Assembly: GCA_049585195.1 (NCBI GenBank)
Contig: JBAUZG010000218.1
Location: 1 to 6,184 of the forward strand
DNA length: 6,184 bases
Direction of reading: 5' to 3'
Origin: KBS-96 sp049585195
GTDB lineage: Bacteria > Acidobacteriota > Terriglobia > Bryobacterales > Bryobacteraceae
In this document: positions 1 through 5,882 of the stretch, in pieces
Layout of the letters: every line of letters starts with the position of its first letter
How positions within the stretch are numbered: position 1 is the stretch's first letter
Program-made: the position numbers and the translations under genes
The notes under the pieces: model-generated
The model's database searches: none
What the model was told of the DNA's origin: nothing
The model's input: only the letters and a program-made list of their open reading frames with translations

Positions 1-777
1 CCGCATAGGCAACTGTCGGAGATCGCCACGGCGTGCCTTTATTCCGGCAAGCATGTGCTCGTAGAAAAGCCGGGCGGACGGAACCTCGCGGAGTTATCCG
101 CCGTGAGGGAGGCGGCCGATGCCACTGAGCGGGTCGCAAAGGTGGGCTACAATCACCGCTTCCATCCGGCGGTGCTCAAGGCACGTGAGATCGTCGATCG
201 TGGAGAGCTCGGGCCCTTAATGTTTATACGCGGGCGCTACGGTCACGGCGGGCGGCCGGGGTATGAAAAGGAATGGCGCCTCCAACGTTGTAAGTCGGGC
301 GGCGGACACCTGATTGATCAGGGCTCGCATCTCATCGACCTCGCGCGATGGTTTCTCGGCGAATTTACCGACGGGCACGCCGCGCTTAGGACCTTTTTCT
401 GGAACACAGAGGTCGAGGATAGCGCGTTTCTCACCTTGTCGACGTCCGAAGGGCGGATCGCGTGGTTGCACGCGACTTGTACCGAGTGGAAGAACTTGTT
501 CTCTTTTGAGATCTATGGCCGCGACGGGAAGCTCGAGATCAATGGGCTTGGGGGTTCTTATGGGATAGAAAGCCTCACCTTCTACCGCATGTTGCCTGGA
601 ATGGGTCCGCCGGAGACGACGCGCTGGGAATATCCGTTTGCAGATCGTTCGTGGGATACCGAGATCGCTGAGTTCATCGCGGCCATCCGCGAGCGGCGGC
701 GACCAATCGGCGACGTTGCCGAAGCGCTTGGCAGCATGTCGGTCATCGAGCGTCTCTACCAGGGAGGTTGGGGATGA
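1..777 (+). CDS. Gfo/Idh/MocA family NAD(P)-dependent oxidoreductase, 5' end missing
   Basis: The reading frame is open from base 1 with no start, so 258 C-terminal residues are present. The family is usually about 330-350 residues, so most of the N-terminal Rossmann fold, including its glycine-rich nucleotide-binding loop, lies left of the window. Seen in the fragment: the signature GKHVLVEKPGG at residues 16-26, with the family's conserved lysine in EKP (K23); GYNHRFHPA at 49-57; and GGGHLIDQGSHLIDL at about 100-114, carrying the Asp and His (about 106 and 110) that sit at the active site in this family. These enzymes oxidise or reduce a hydroxyl/keto group on a sugar, inositol or nucleotide-sugar, in the cytoplasm. 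The substrate cannot be read from the sequence. The stop codon overlaps the start of the kinase gene (ATGA), so a sugar intermediate of that pathway is a reasonable inferred substrate. A GTG at 55 is an internal valine codon, not the start. Family call firm; substrate open. Confidence 0.93.
   Translation, partial: PHRQLSEIATACLYSGKHVLVEKPGGRNLAELSAVREAADATERVAKVGYNHRFHPAVLKAREIVDRGELGPLMFIRGRYGHGGRPGYEKEWRLQRCKSGGGHLIDQGSHLIDLARWFLGEFTDGHAALRTFFWNTEVEDSAFLTLSTSEGRIAWLHATCTEWKNLFSFEIYGRDGKLEINGLGGSYGIESLTFYRMLPGMGPPETTRWEYPFADRSWDTEIAEFIAAIRERRRPIGDVAEALGSMSVIERLYQGGWG
761..767 (+). promoter_or_regulatory. Shine-Dalgarno site for the hddA-like kinase
   Basis: AGGGAGG lies inside the 3' end of the oxidoreductase gene and ends 6 bases before the ATG at 774. 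It fixes the start at 774 rather than the in-frame TTG at 768, which directly abuts the site. Because this ATG overlaps the preceding stop, the site supports translational coupling. Confidence 0.75.
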
Positions 778-1751
778 TCATCGTCCGCAGTCCGTTGCGC
801 ATCACATTGGGTGGTGGCGGCACCGACCTCCCCTCCTACTACCGCGACCATGGCGGGTTTCTCGTCGCCGCGGCAATCGACAAATATGTCTACATTACAC
901 TGCACAAAACCTTTCGGCCCGGTTATATCATCATGTATTCCGAGCTGGAACGGGTCGAACGGGCTAGCGACATCAGACATCCGATCGTGCGCGCCGCCAT
1001 AGAGCTCGTCGGCGCGGACGACCGCGTCGAGATCGCCAGTATGGCTGATATACCGGCCGGCACGGGGCTCGGATCCTCGGGCAGTTTTACGACTGCATTG
1101 CTTCGCGCCCTGCACACCCGTCAGCGCAATGTCATCAGCCCGCACACTCTTGCCGAGCAAGCCTGCCACATCGAGATCGACTTGCTTCGCGAGCCGGTCG
1201 GCAAACAGGATCAGTTTATCGCCGCATATGGAGGGGTTACCTGTTTCGAATTCAATAAGGACGACAGCGTTGTGGTCGCTCCTGCAGCCATTACCCACGA
1301 GGTGCTCGATAGCCTCGAGGATGGGCTCTGTCTTTTTTTCACCGGCTACTCGCGGTCAGCTTCGGCGATCCTGAAGGACCAGGATGACAGGTCGAGGGCA
1401 AGAGATGGATCAGTGATCGACAACCTGAACTACATCAAGGACCTTGGTCGGCGAAGCCACGCTGCACTCTTGCAGGGCGACTTACCGCGCTTTGCCGAAC
1501 TCATGGACGAGCACTGGCAGCAGAAGAAAAAGCGTTCAGCCGAAATGTCGAACAGGCGGATCGACGAGTGGTACGAAACGGCGATGCGCAACGGTGCGCT
1601 CGGTGGTAAGTTGATTGGTGCCGGAGGCGGTGGTTTTCTCATGTTTTACACAGAGAACAAGCGACGCCTGTTGCACGCGATGCTTGAGCAGGGGCTCGAA
1701 GAAGTGCGCTTTCGCTTCGATTTCGAGGGCTCGAAAACGATGATCCAATGA
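774..1751 (+). CDS. hddA: GHMP-family sugar kinase, D-glycero-alpha-D-manno-heptose 7-phosphate kinase (HddA) type
   Basis: A 325-residue cytoplasmic kinase with all three GHMP motifs. Motif 1 is SPLRITLGGGGTDLP at 6-20. Motif 2, the ATP-phosphate loop, is IPAGTGLGSSGSF at 93-105. Motif 3 is KLIGAGGGGFLMF at 279-291. GKQDQF at 143-148 supplies the probable catalytic aspartate (D146). The opening IIVRSPLRITLGGGGTDLP and the length are typical of HddA. HddA phosphorylates D-glycero-D-manno-heptose 7-phosphate at the anomeric carbon to give the 1,7-bisphosphate on the way to GDP-heptose; related kinases act on other sugars such as fucose, so the exact substrate is inferred. The start is the ATG at 774, overlapping the previous stop, with a good Shine-Dalgarno site. 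The stop overlaps the next start in the same way. The nucleotidyltransferase neighbour strengthens the Hdd reading. The partner genes for a GmhA-type isomerase and GmhB-type phosphatase are not in the window. Confidence 0.88.
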   Translation: MIIVRSPLRITLGGGGTDLPSYYRDHGGFLVAAAIDKYVYITLHKTFRPGYIIMYSELERVERASDIRHPIVRAAIELVGADDRVEIASMADIPAGTGLGSSGSFTTALLRALHTRQRNVISPHTLAEQACHIEIDLLREPVGKQDQFIAAYGGVTCFEFNKDDSVVVAPAAITHEVLDSLEDGLCLFFTGYSRSASAILKDQDDRSRARDGSVIDNLNYIKDLGRRSHAALLQGDLPRFAELMDEHWQQKKKRSAEMSNRRIDEWYETAMRNGALGGKLIGAGGGGFLMFYTENKRRLLHAMLEQGLEEVRFRFDFEGSKTMIQ

Positions 1752-2458
1752 CGAGGATGCCACCAATCGCCGTCCTCGCCGGCGGCCTCGCCAAGCGGAT
1801 GCGACCGCTAACCGAGCAGTTGCCGAAGGCGCTCCTCGAAATCGCTGGCCAACCGTTTATCGCGCATCAGCTGCGGCTCTTTGCTCGAGAAGGCATCAGG
1901 GACGTCAAGCTACTGGTCGGCTATTGCTGGGAGCAGATAGAACGCTTCGTTGGCGACGGTAGCAGATTTGGAGTCAAGGTCGATTACATTGTCGACGGGC
2001 CAACGCTGCTGGGTACCGGTGGTGCGATTCGCCGCGCTATCGACTGTCTTGGGCCGGAATTTCTCGTGACCTATTGCGACAGCTGGCTGGATGCACCGTA
2101 TGCGCCGGTCGTCGAGGCCTTTCACGCCAGCGGCCGGCCCGCACTCATGTGTGTGTTCGGCAACGAGAACCGCTGGGATGCGAGCAATGTCCATTTCGAG
2201 AATGGCGTCATTCGGTGCTATTCGAAGAAGTTCCGCCGCCCGGAAATGCATCATATTGATTGGGGGCTCAGCATACTGAGAGCGAGCGCACTTGCGACTC
2301 GGCCGATGGGAAAGCCTTGGGATCTGGCTGAACTTTACGAAGAGTTGTCGATTTCAGGCTGCCTCGCGGGTTACGAGATGACCCGCAGATTCTACGAAAT
2401 CGGCTCCTTCGAAGGCCTTGCCGAAACCAACCGGCTGTTGTGCACGGCCCTAGCTTAG
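1748..2458 (+). CDS. hddC: Sugar-1-phosphate nucleotidyltransferase, HddC-like
   Basis: A 236-residue single-domain nucleotidyltransferase with no C-terminal left-handed beta-helix. The N-terminal nucleotide-binding signature, from LAGGLAKRM (10-18) to LPKALL (25-30), is intact. LGTGGAIRRA at 88-97 is the second nucleotide/sugar-site signature. D111 (in YCDSWLD) and D171 (in HIDWGL) are the likely metal-binding aspartates. RFYEIGSFEGLAET at 214-227 is a C-terminal signature of this subfamily. HddC joins GTP and D-glycero-alpha-D-manno-heptose 1-phosphate to give GDP-heptose in the cytoplasm. Both the sugar and the nucleotide are inferred here from the adjacent HddA-type kinase; a generic mannose- or glucose-1-phosphate enzyme is the main alternative. 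The ATG at 1748 sits in an ATGA overlap with the kinase stop and has no strong Shine-Dalgarno site, so it probably relies on coupling. An ATG at 1757 is a possible alternative that would remove three residues. Confidence 0.83.
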   Translation: MTRMPPIAVLAGGLAKRMRPLTEQLPKALLEIAGQPFIAHQLRLFAREGIRDVKLLVGYCWEQIERFVGDGSRFGVKVDYIVDGPTLLGTGGAIRRAIDCLGPEFLVTYCDSWLDAPYAPVVEAFHASGRPALMCVFGNENRWDASNVHFENGVIRCYSKKFRRPEMHHIDWGLSILRASALATRPMGKPWDLAELYEELSISGCLAGYEMTRRFYEIGSFEGLAETNRLLCTALA

Positions 2459-2462
2459 CTAG
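2450..2462. repeat. Palindrome spanning the hddC-like stop codon
   Basis: CTAGCT-T-AGCTAG is a perfect dyad with 6-base arms around a single central T. It covers the TAG stop codon at 2456-2458 and carries two CTAG tetramers, a sequence that is often scarce in bacterial genomes. It directly precedes a second palindrome. With a one-base centre it is poor as an RNA hairpin, so a protein-binding site or chance is more likely than a terminator. Confidence 0.4.
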
Positions 2463-2463
2463 T

Positions 2464-2477
2464 TAAATTATAATTTA
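2464..2477. promoter_or_regulatory. AT-only 14-base palindrome containing a perfect TATAAT; possible promoter or operator
   Basis: TAAATTATAATTTA is a perfect 14-base palindrome and includes TATAAT at 2469-2474 on the plus strand and, by symmetry, on the minus strand at 2467-2472. It sits in the 57-base gap between the nucleotidyltransferase and the ExoA-like gene. I find no convincing -35 hexamer 16-18 bases upstream of this TATAAT. A perfect TTGACA occurs at 2480-2485 but lies downstream, and nothing resembling a -10 follows it at the right distance. A promoter for the ExoA-like gene is possible but weakly supported; an operator is equally possible. Confidence 0.3.
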
Positions 2478-2501
2478 CATTGACAGTCATACCGCCCTTC
2501 G

Positions 2502-2508
2502 AAGGTGA
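2502..2508 (+). promoter_or_regulatory. Shine-Dalgarno site for the ExoA-like gene
   Basis: AAGGTGA ends 7 bases before the ATG at 2516, ideal spacing. It matches part of the AAGGAGGTGA complement of the 16S rRNA 3' end. It supports 2516 as the true start, as does the lack of another Met codon until residue 142. Confidence 0.7.
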
Positions 2509-2515
2509 CCCCTGA

Positions 2516-3580
2516 ATGAGTGTGGAAGCCCAGACCGGTGAACTCTCGTCGATCATTCGATCCGAGCCGATAACAGGCGCTGACGTTTTGATCGTCATTC
2601 CGAGCCTGAACGAGGAGGCGCACATCGAGGGTGTGATTGCCAACCTACAGAAGGACCGCTGCTGTAGCGAGGCCCTCATCGTGGTCAGCGACGGAGGCAG
2701 CTCGGACCAGACGGTAGCCATTGTCGAACGTATAGCGCGTACCGATCCTCGCGTCCGCGTGCTGGCGCCGGCCGAGCGTCTGAGGACAGGTGCTTCGGTC
2801 AATCGCGCCGTTGAACGCTTCGGAGATGGGCGGACGTGGCTCGTAAGGCTTGACGCGCATTCGGAATACCCAAAGAACTACGCCTCGCGCTTGGTAGCGA
2901 AGGCGATCGAAACTGGTGCGAACTCGGTGGTAACGACGATGTTCACCCATGGCCATACCTGCTTCCAGCGCGCGGCCGCCGCAGCGCAGAACTCATTCCT
3001 TGGTACGGGGGGCTCAGGCCACCGGCTTCTCAACCGCGGCGGCTGGGTGGAACACGGCCATCACGCTCTGATCGATTTGGTATGGTTTCGCAAAGTTGGC
3101 GGTTATGAAGAGGTACAGTTCAATGAGGACGCAGAGTTCGACCAGCGACTAACCAAAAGCGGTGGCAAAATTTGGCTGGCAGATGACTTGGTAATTACTT
3201 ATTTCCCCCGGCGTAACACTATTTCATTGTTTAGGCAATATGTAACGCACGGTCTCGGGCGAGCCCGTACATTTGCTCGACATGGCGGTAGAAAGCACCT
3301 CAGGCACTTTATCCTAGCGGCAATAGTACCGATGATAGCGGTCGGATTTTTCGCGCCGCTCTACTGGCCGCTGATCGTTCCCGCCTCGGCATGGTTGTTC
3401 GCTTGCCTCTCATACGGGTTGATTCTCGGGATAAAAAATAAGGATATCTGCGCTGCGGCGTCCGGATATGCTGCGATCGTAATGCAACTTGCATGGTCTC
3501 TCGGTTATTGGTTGGAGATCATCCCAACTGGAACACATTCGCGCCTCGCAATCGGCGTGGTTGAGAAACGGACCCGTTAA
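2516..3580 (+). CDS. Family 2 glycosyltransferase, ExoA-like, membrane-anchored
   Basis: A 354-residue protein with an N-terminal GT-A catalytic domain and a C-terminal membrane region. Seen: the fold's opening DVLIVIPSLNEEAHIEGVI at 23-41; VSDGGSSDQT at 57-66 for nucleotide binding; RLDAHSEYP at 111-119, holding the DXD-equivalent metal site; NEDAEFDQRL at 203-212, with the likely catalytic acid pair; and QYVTHGLGRART at 241-252, an acceptor/donor-loop motif. Hydrophobic segments at about 264-282, 285-304 and 314-334 suggest inner-membrane anchoring with the catalytic domain in the cytoplasm. Motifs, length and topology resemble ExoA, which adds a beta-1,3-linked glucose to the lipid-linked galactose early in succinoglycan assembly. 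The actual donor and acceptor here are unknown. The gene has its own Shine-Dalgarno site and a 57-base AT-rich leader. It may be cotranscribed with the left cassette or have its own promoter. No other exo-type genes are visible, so I give no gene symbol. Confidence 0.9.
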   Translation: MSVEAQTGELSSIIRSEPITGADVLIVIPSLNEEAHIEGVIANLQKDRCCSEALIVVSDGGSSDQTVAIVERIARTDPRVRVLAPAERLRTGASVNRAVERFGDGRTWLVRLDAHSEYPKNYASRLVAKAIETGANSVVTTMFTHGHTCFQRAAAAAQNSFLGTGGSGHRLLNRGGWVEHGHHALIDLVWFRKVGGYEEVQFNEDAEFDQRLTKSGGKIWLADDLVITYFPRRNTISLFRQYVTHGLGRARTFARHGGRKHLRHFILAAIVPMIAVGFFAPLYWPLIVPASAWLFACLSYGLILGIKNKDICAAASGYAAIVMQLAWSLGYWLEIIPTGTHSRLAIGVVEKRTR

Positions 3581-3601
3581 GCCTCCCCCAGCAACGGGTC
3601 C
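3570..3601 (+). terminator. Candidate stem-loop terminator at the end of the ExoA-like gene
   Basis: GGACCCGTT at 3570-3578 pairs perfectly with AACGGGTCC at 3593-3601, a 9-bp GC-rich stem with a 14-base loop that includes most of the TAA stop (3578-3580). No run of T follows, so it does not meet the standard for an intrinsic terminator. It could act as an mRNA 3'-end stabiliser or attenuator, or be chance. Confidence 0.35.
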
Positions 3602-3852
3602 TCAGCCAATTCTCCACGGCCCTCCACCGCAGCCGATATCGATAAGGGTGATATCCAGTTTCTGGCTCGAGACCGTACAAAAAGGCTCTTGAATGATCGA
3701 AGCCGGGGCGAAGCGCTTCCGTGCAGAAAACCGACCGCAGCAACGGGCCGGTATTCGCGCGGTGCACAATTAGACCGTGCGCGTACGCGAACTCGACCGC
3801 CAAGACAACTCCAGATATTCTCGCGTTATGACAACGAGAGCCCGGACAAAGT
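3581..3852. other. 272-base intergenic stretch without a convincing gene
   Basis: This is the largest gap in the window. Short open frames exist in it, including a TTG-started minus-strand frame reaching 3803 and small proline- or arginine-rich plus-strand frames. None shows a recognisable motif together with a good ribosome site. It holds a 10-base direct repeat, CAGCAACGGG, at 3589-3598 and 3738-3747, and two perfect 10-base palindromes, GAAGCGCTTC at 3710-3719 and CGCGTACGCG at 3780-3789. A promoter for the methyltransferase would be expected here, but I cannot identify a good -35/-10 pair. It may be the decayed remnant of a former gene, but no family can be named. Confidence 0.5.
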
Positions 3853-4593
3853 ATGCGTCAGCATTTCAAAAGATTTGTGCAGCGAAACCCACGGCTTTTC
3901 AATCCGATATGGCCTATAGTGTATCCGGTGATCCGGCGGAGTGGCGGCGAGATCGCTTCCGAATACGACGAAAACTTGACGGCATTCGCGCAAATCTATA
4001 CCAAAAATCTGTGGGGAAATCCCGAGTCCCGCAGCGGCTGGGGGAGTACACTAGCCTACACCACAACGCTGCGAAGGCATCTTACCAAGCTCCTGGTGGG
4101 CCTGGATGTCAAAACATTGCTCGATGCGCCGTGCGGTGATTTCAATTGGATGTCGCATGTTCCGTTTCCGAAGGGGATGCATTACATCGGCGCCGATATT
4201 GTTCCCGACCTGATCGCCGCGCTGACGGCGAAATACGGCAACAAACCGAATCACGACTTCCGCGTGATTGACGTCGCACACGAACCGCTTCCATCAGCGG
4301 ATCTCTGGCTGTGTCGTGACCTTCTGGCTCACTTGCGGCATGCGGACGGGCTCGGCGTGATACGTAACTTTGTCGCCTCAGACATTCCGTACCTGCTGAT
4401 GAAGACATACGACTTCGTGGCTGTGAATTCAGACGCGCGGCCAGGAGGATTTCGCTACGTCAACCTGCGTCGCCCGCCATTCCGGTTGGGAAGGCCGCGA
4501 ATCCGAATCTGGGATTTCATGGTCCCGAATCCGCCAGGATATCTCGGGCTATGGTCGCACGACGACATTAAGGCGGTGTTGGCTACTCAATAA
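3853..4593 (+). CDS. Class I SAM-dependent methyltransferase
   Basis: A 246-residue cytoplasmic protein. The SAM-binding core is clear: LLDAPCGDFNWM at 89-100 is motif I, in the DAPCGD form; YIGADIV at 111-117 provides the acidic residue (D115) expected at the end of beta strand 2; and DLWLCRDLLAHL at 150-161 follows beta 4. Flanking signatures, IYTKNLWGNPESRSGWGST at 48-66, RYVNLRRPPF at 201-210 and LGLW at 231-234, fit one compact methyltransferase subfamily of about this length. The acceptor is not known. Between glycosyltransferases, O-methylation of a sugar residue is the natural inference, but a small-molecule acceptor cannot be excluded. An in-frame stop at 3829-3831 makes ATG 3853 the first ATG. 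The Shine-Dalgarno site is weak: GAGAG at 3836-3840 lies 12 bases away. The protein looks complete and has no signal peptide. It converges with the minus-strand glycosyltransferase across 116 bases. Confidence 0.87.
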   Translation: MRQHFKRFVQRNPRLFNPIWPIVYPVIRRSGGEIASEYDENLTAFAQIYTKNLWGNPESRSGWGSTLAYTTTLRRHLTKLLVGLDVKTLLDAPCGDFNWMSHVPFPKGMHYIGADIVPDLIAALTAKYGNKPNHDFRVIDVAHEPLPSADLWLCRDLLAHLRHADGLGVIRNFVASDIPYLLMKTYDFVAVNSDARPGGFRYVNLRRPPFRLGRPRIRIWDFMVPNPPGYLGLWSHDDIKAVLATQ

Positions 4594-4709
4594 CCGGCTG
4601 CTTCTGTCCGCAGGAGATGGCCAGGTGACCGTCGCCGCGTTCTACCATCGGTACCCTCGAGCGGCTGCGCCGCCATGGAAAATTCAAATCATAAATGCAT
4701 TGTCTTGAA
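4594..4709. other. Gap between convergent genes
   Basis: These 116 bases separate the stops of the methyltransferase (+) and the family 2 glycosyltransferase (-). I see no T-tract terminator for either strand. GCGGC-TGC-GCCGC at 4661-4673 is a small 5-bp hairpin without a suitable T run on its 3' side. A 27-codon frame (GTG 4625 to TGA 4706-4708) follows AGGAG at 4612-4616, but it has no recognisable content. Confidence 0.5.
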
Positions 4710-5804
4710 TCACTCTTCTCCACTTGAAGACAACTTGATCTCAGCCCGGTCCGGGAGCCGAGGTGATCGAAGCGAACTCAACACACTCAGTAGCGTCCTG
4801 ACCACCGCCGGTCGCGATACCGCGGAAAAACGCCACAGGACAAGTTTTCGACAATAATACCGCGGGGTCAGCACGCAGGCGATCGCCCAAACGAGCAATA
4901 TCGCTCGATCGCGCAGCCGTATCTGCGAAGATTTCGCCACTGAAGACATCAGACTAAAGACGAGGCTCGACTTCGCGTCCTCGGGAAAAGGATGGGCAGC
5001 GGGCTCAACCAAATATGAGGCGAGCCGATATTGCAAATGGTGAAAGCTGTGCTTTAAGGGATCGCGTGATATCGGTGCTCCCAGCGAGCGAGAAGCAGTT
5101 GCAAACAACTTCGCCCTATCAACATCCTGACGCAGGAGCTGTCGCAATTTTGACGTATTCAGTGAGTCGATCATTGCGCCCCAGCTCGCGCCATGAATCC
5201 GGTAACGGGCGAGCGGCTTTCGGATCGTCAAGACGTCGCCTAAGATTGGCGCGAGCGTCAGAAACACAGCGTCCGACTGCGGGATAGTCGGCCCCAACGC
5301 AAAGACATCACGCAGGAAATCCCGAGAATAGGCATTGCCCGATCCCGGTGGAGTTGTATATGCCATGGTGTGGAGATATGTGCGGCGAAGCTTCGCGGGA
5401 TCGTCCTTCGACGGAAATTGCGGGATTGCCGTTCCCAATTGGGTCCCGGTGGCGTTGATCAAGTTCATGCGATATTGAACTTTGGAGACCCCGGGCCGCC
5501 ACACCTTAGCAACTTCCTGCATGACCTCCGGTTCGAGCAAATCGTCAGCATCGAGAAAGATGATGATATCGCCGGTGCTCTGCTCGAATCCGAACATGTG
5601 GGCGCCCAACTGGTTCGATTTCGGCCTGAAATAGGGCGCCACTTTGCCTTGGAAACCATCAATGACGCTTCTCGAGTCATCGGTCGAAGCGTCATCCACG
5701 ACGATCACCTCCTTATCCGGCCAGTCAACCGCGAGCGCGCTTTCGATCGCGGCCCCTACATAGTCGCGGTAGTTATAGTTGGCGATGATCACCGAAAGCT
5801 TCAT
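4710..5804 (-). CDS. Family 2 glycosyltransferase
   Basis: A 364-residue protein with an N-terminal GT-A domain: MKLSVIIANYNYRDYVG at 1-17, VVDDASTDDS at 35-44 for nucleotide binding, FLDADDLLEP at 83-92 with the DXD metal site, SDAVF at 177-181 near the expected catalytic acidic residue, and YRIHG at 201-205, a common motif at the end of this domain. The remaining 160 residues carry no motif I recognise. AILLVWAIACVLTP at 301-314 is hydrophobic enough for a membrane-associated helix, but it is short. Role: transfer of a sugar from an NDP-sugar to a growing glycan at the cytoplasmic face; donor and linkage unknown. I chose the ATG at 5804 because family members normally begin with this M-x-SVII pattern and GAGAGAGG lies just upstream. 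An in-frame GTG at 5828 would add eight residues but has no ribosome site, and a stop at 5832-5834 rules out anything longer. It lies 78 bases downstream of the next minus-strand gene, probably in the same transcript. Confidence 0.9.
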   Translation of the reverse strand: MKLSVIIANYNYRDYVGAAIESALAVDWPDKEVIVVDDASTDDSRSVIDGFQGKVAPYFRPKSNQLGAHMFGFEQSTGDIIIFLDADDLLEPEVMQEVAKVWRPGVSKVQYRMNLINATGTQLGTAIPQFPSKDDPAKLRRTYLHTMAYTTPPGSGNAYSRDFLRDVFALGPTIPQSDAVFLTLAPILGDVLTIRKPLARYRIHGASWGAMIDSLNTSKLRQLLRQDVDRAKLFATASRSLGAPISRDPLKHSFHHLQYRLASYLVEPAAHPFPEDAKSSLVFSLMSSVAKSSQIRLRDRAILLVWAIACVLTPRYYCRKLVLWRFSAVSRPAVVRTLLSVLSSLRSPRLPDRAEIKLSSSGEE

Positions 5805-5882
5805 GCCTCTCTCAGATGGTGTAAGCACCCGCTAGTCTGACGCACGGGACGGCGCGAGCGGCCCTCACCAGTCCGCTTCAGC

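Noticed and set aside
756..1298. 180-codon minus-strand frame opposite the kinase gene
   Set aside because: It is a shadow of the GHMP kinase, whose three motifs are all on the plus strand.
2480..2485. TTGACA as the -35 box of a standard promoter for the ExoA-like gene
   Set aside because: No -10-like hexamer lies 15-19 bases downstream; that position is occupied by the Shine-Dalgarno site.
3519..3803. 94-codon minus-strand frame covering much of the 3581-3852 gap
   Set aside because: It begins with TTG, overlaps the end of the ExoA-like gene on the opposite strand, and shows no family motif.
3777..4139. 120-codon plus-strand frame overlapping the methyltransferase start, considered as a frameshifted N-terminus
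   Set aside because: The methyltransferase is already full length from 3853, and the overlapping frame adds nothing that resembles the family.
4661..4673. GCGGC-TGC-GCCGC hairpin as a terminator between the convergent genes
   Set aside because: The stem is only 5 bp, and no T run follows it on either strand in the correct orientation.
4625..4708. 27-codon frame (GTG start) after AGGAG at 4612-4616, in the gap between convergent genes
   Set aside because: The ribosome site is plausible, but the peptide has no recognisable motif. A frame of this length is expected by chance in GC-rich DNA.
5370..5840. 156-codon plus-strand frame opposite the family 2 glycosyltransferase
   Set aside because: It lies antisense to the conserved GT-A motifs and has no motif of its own.
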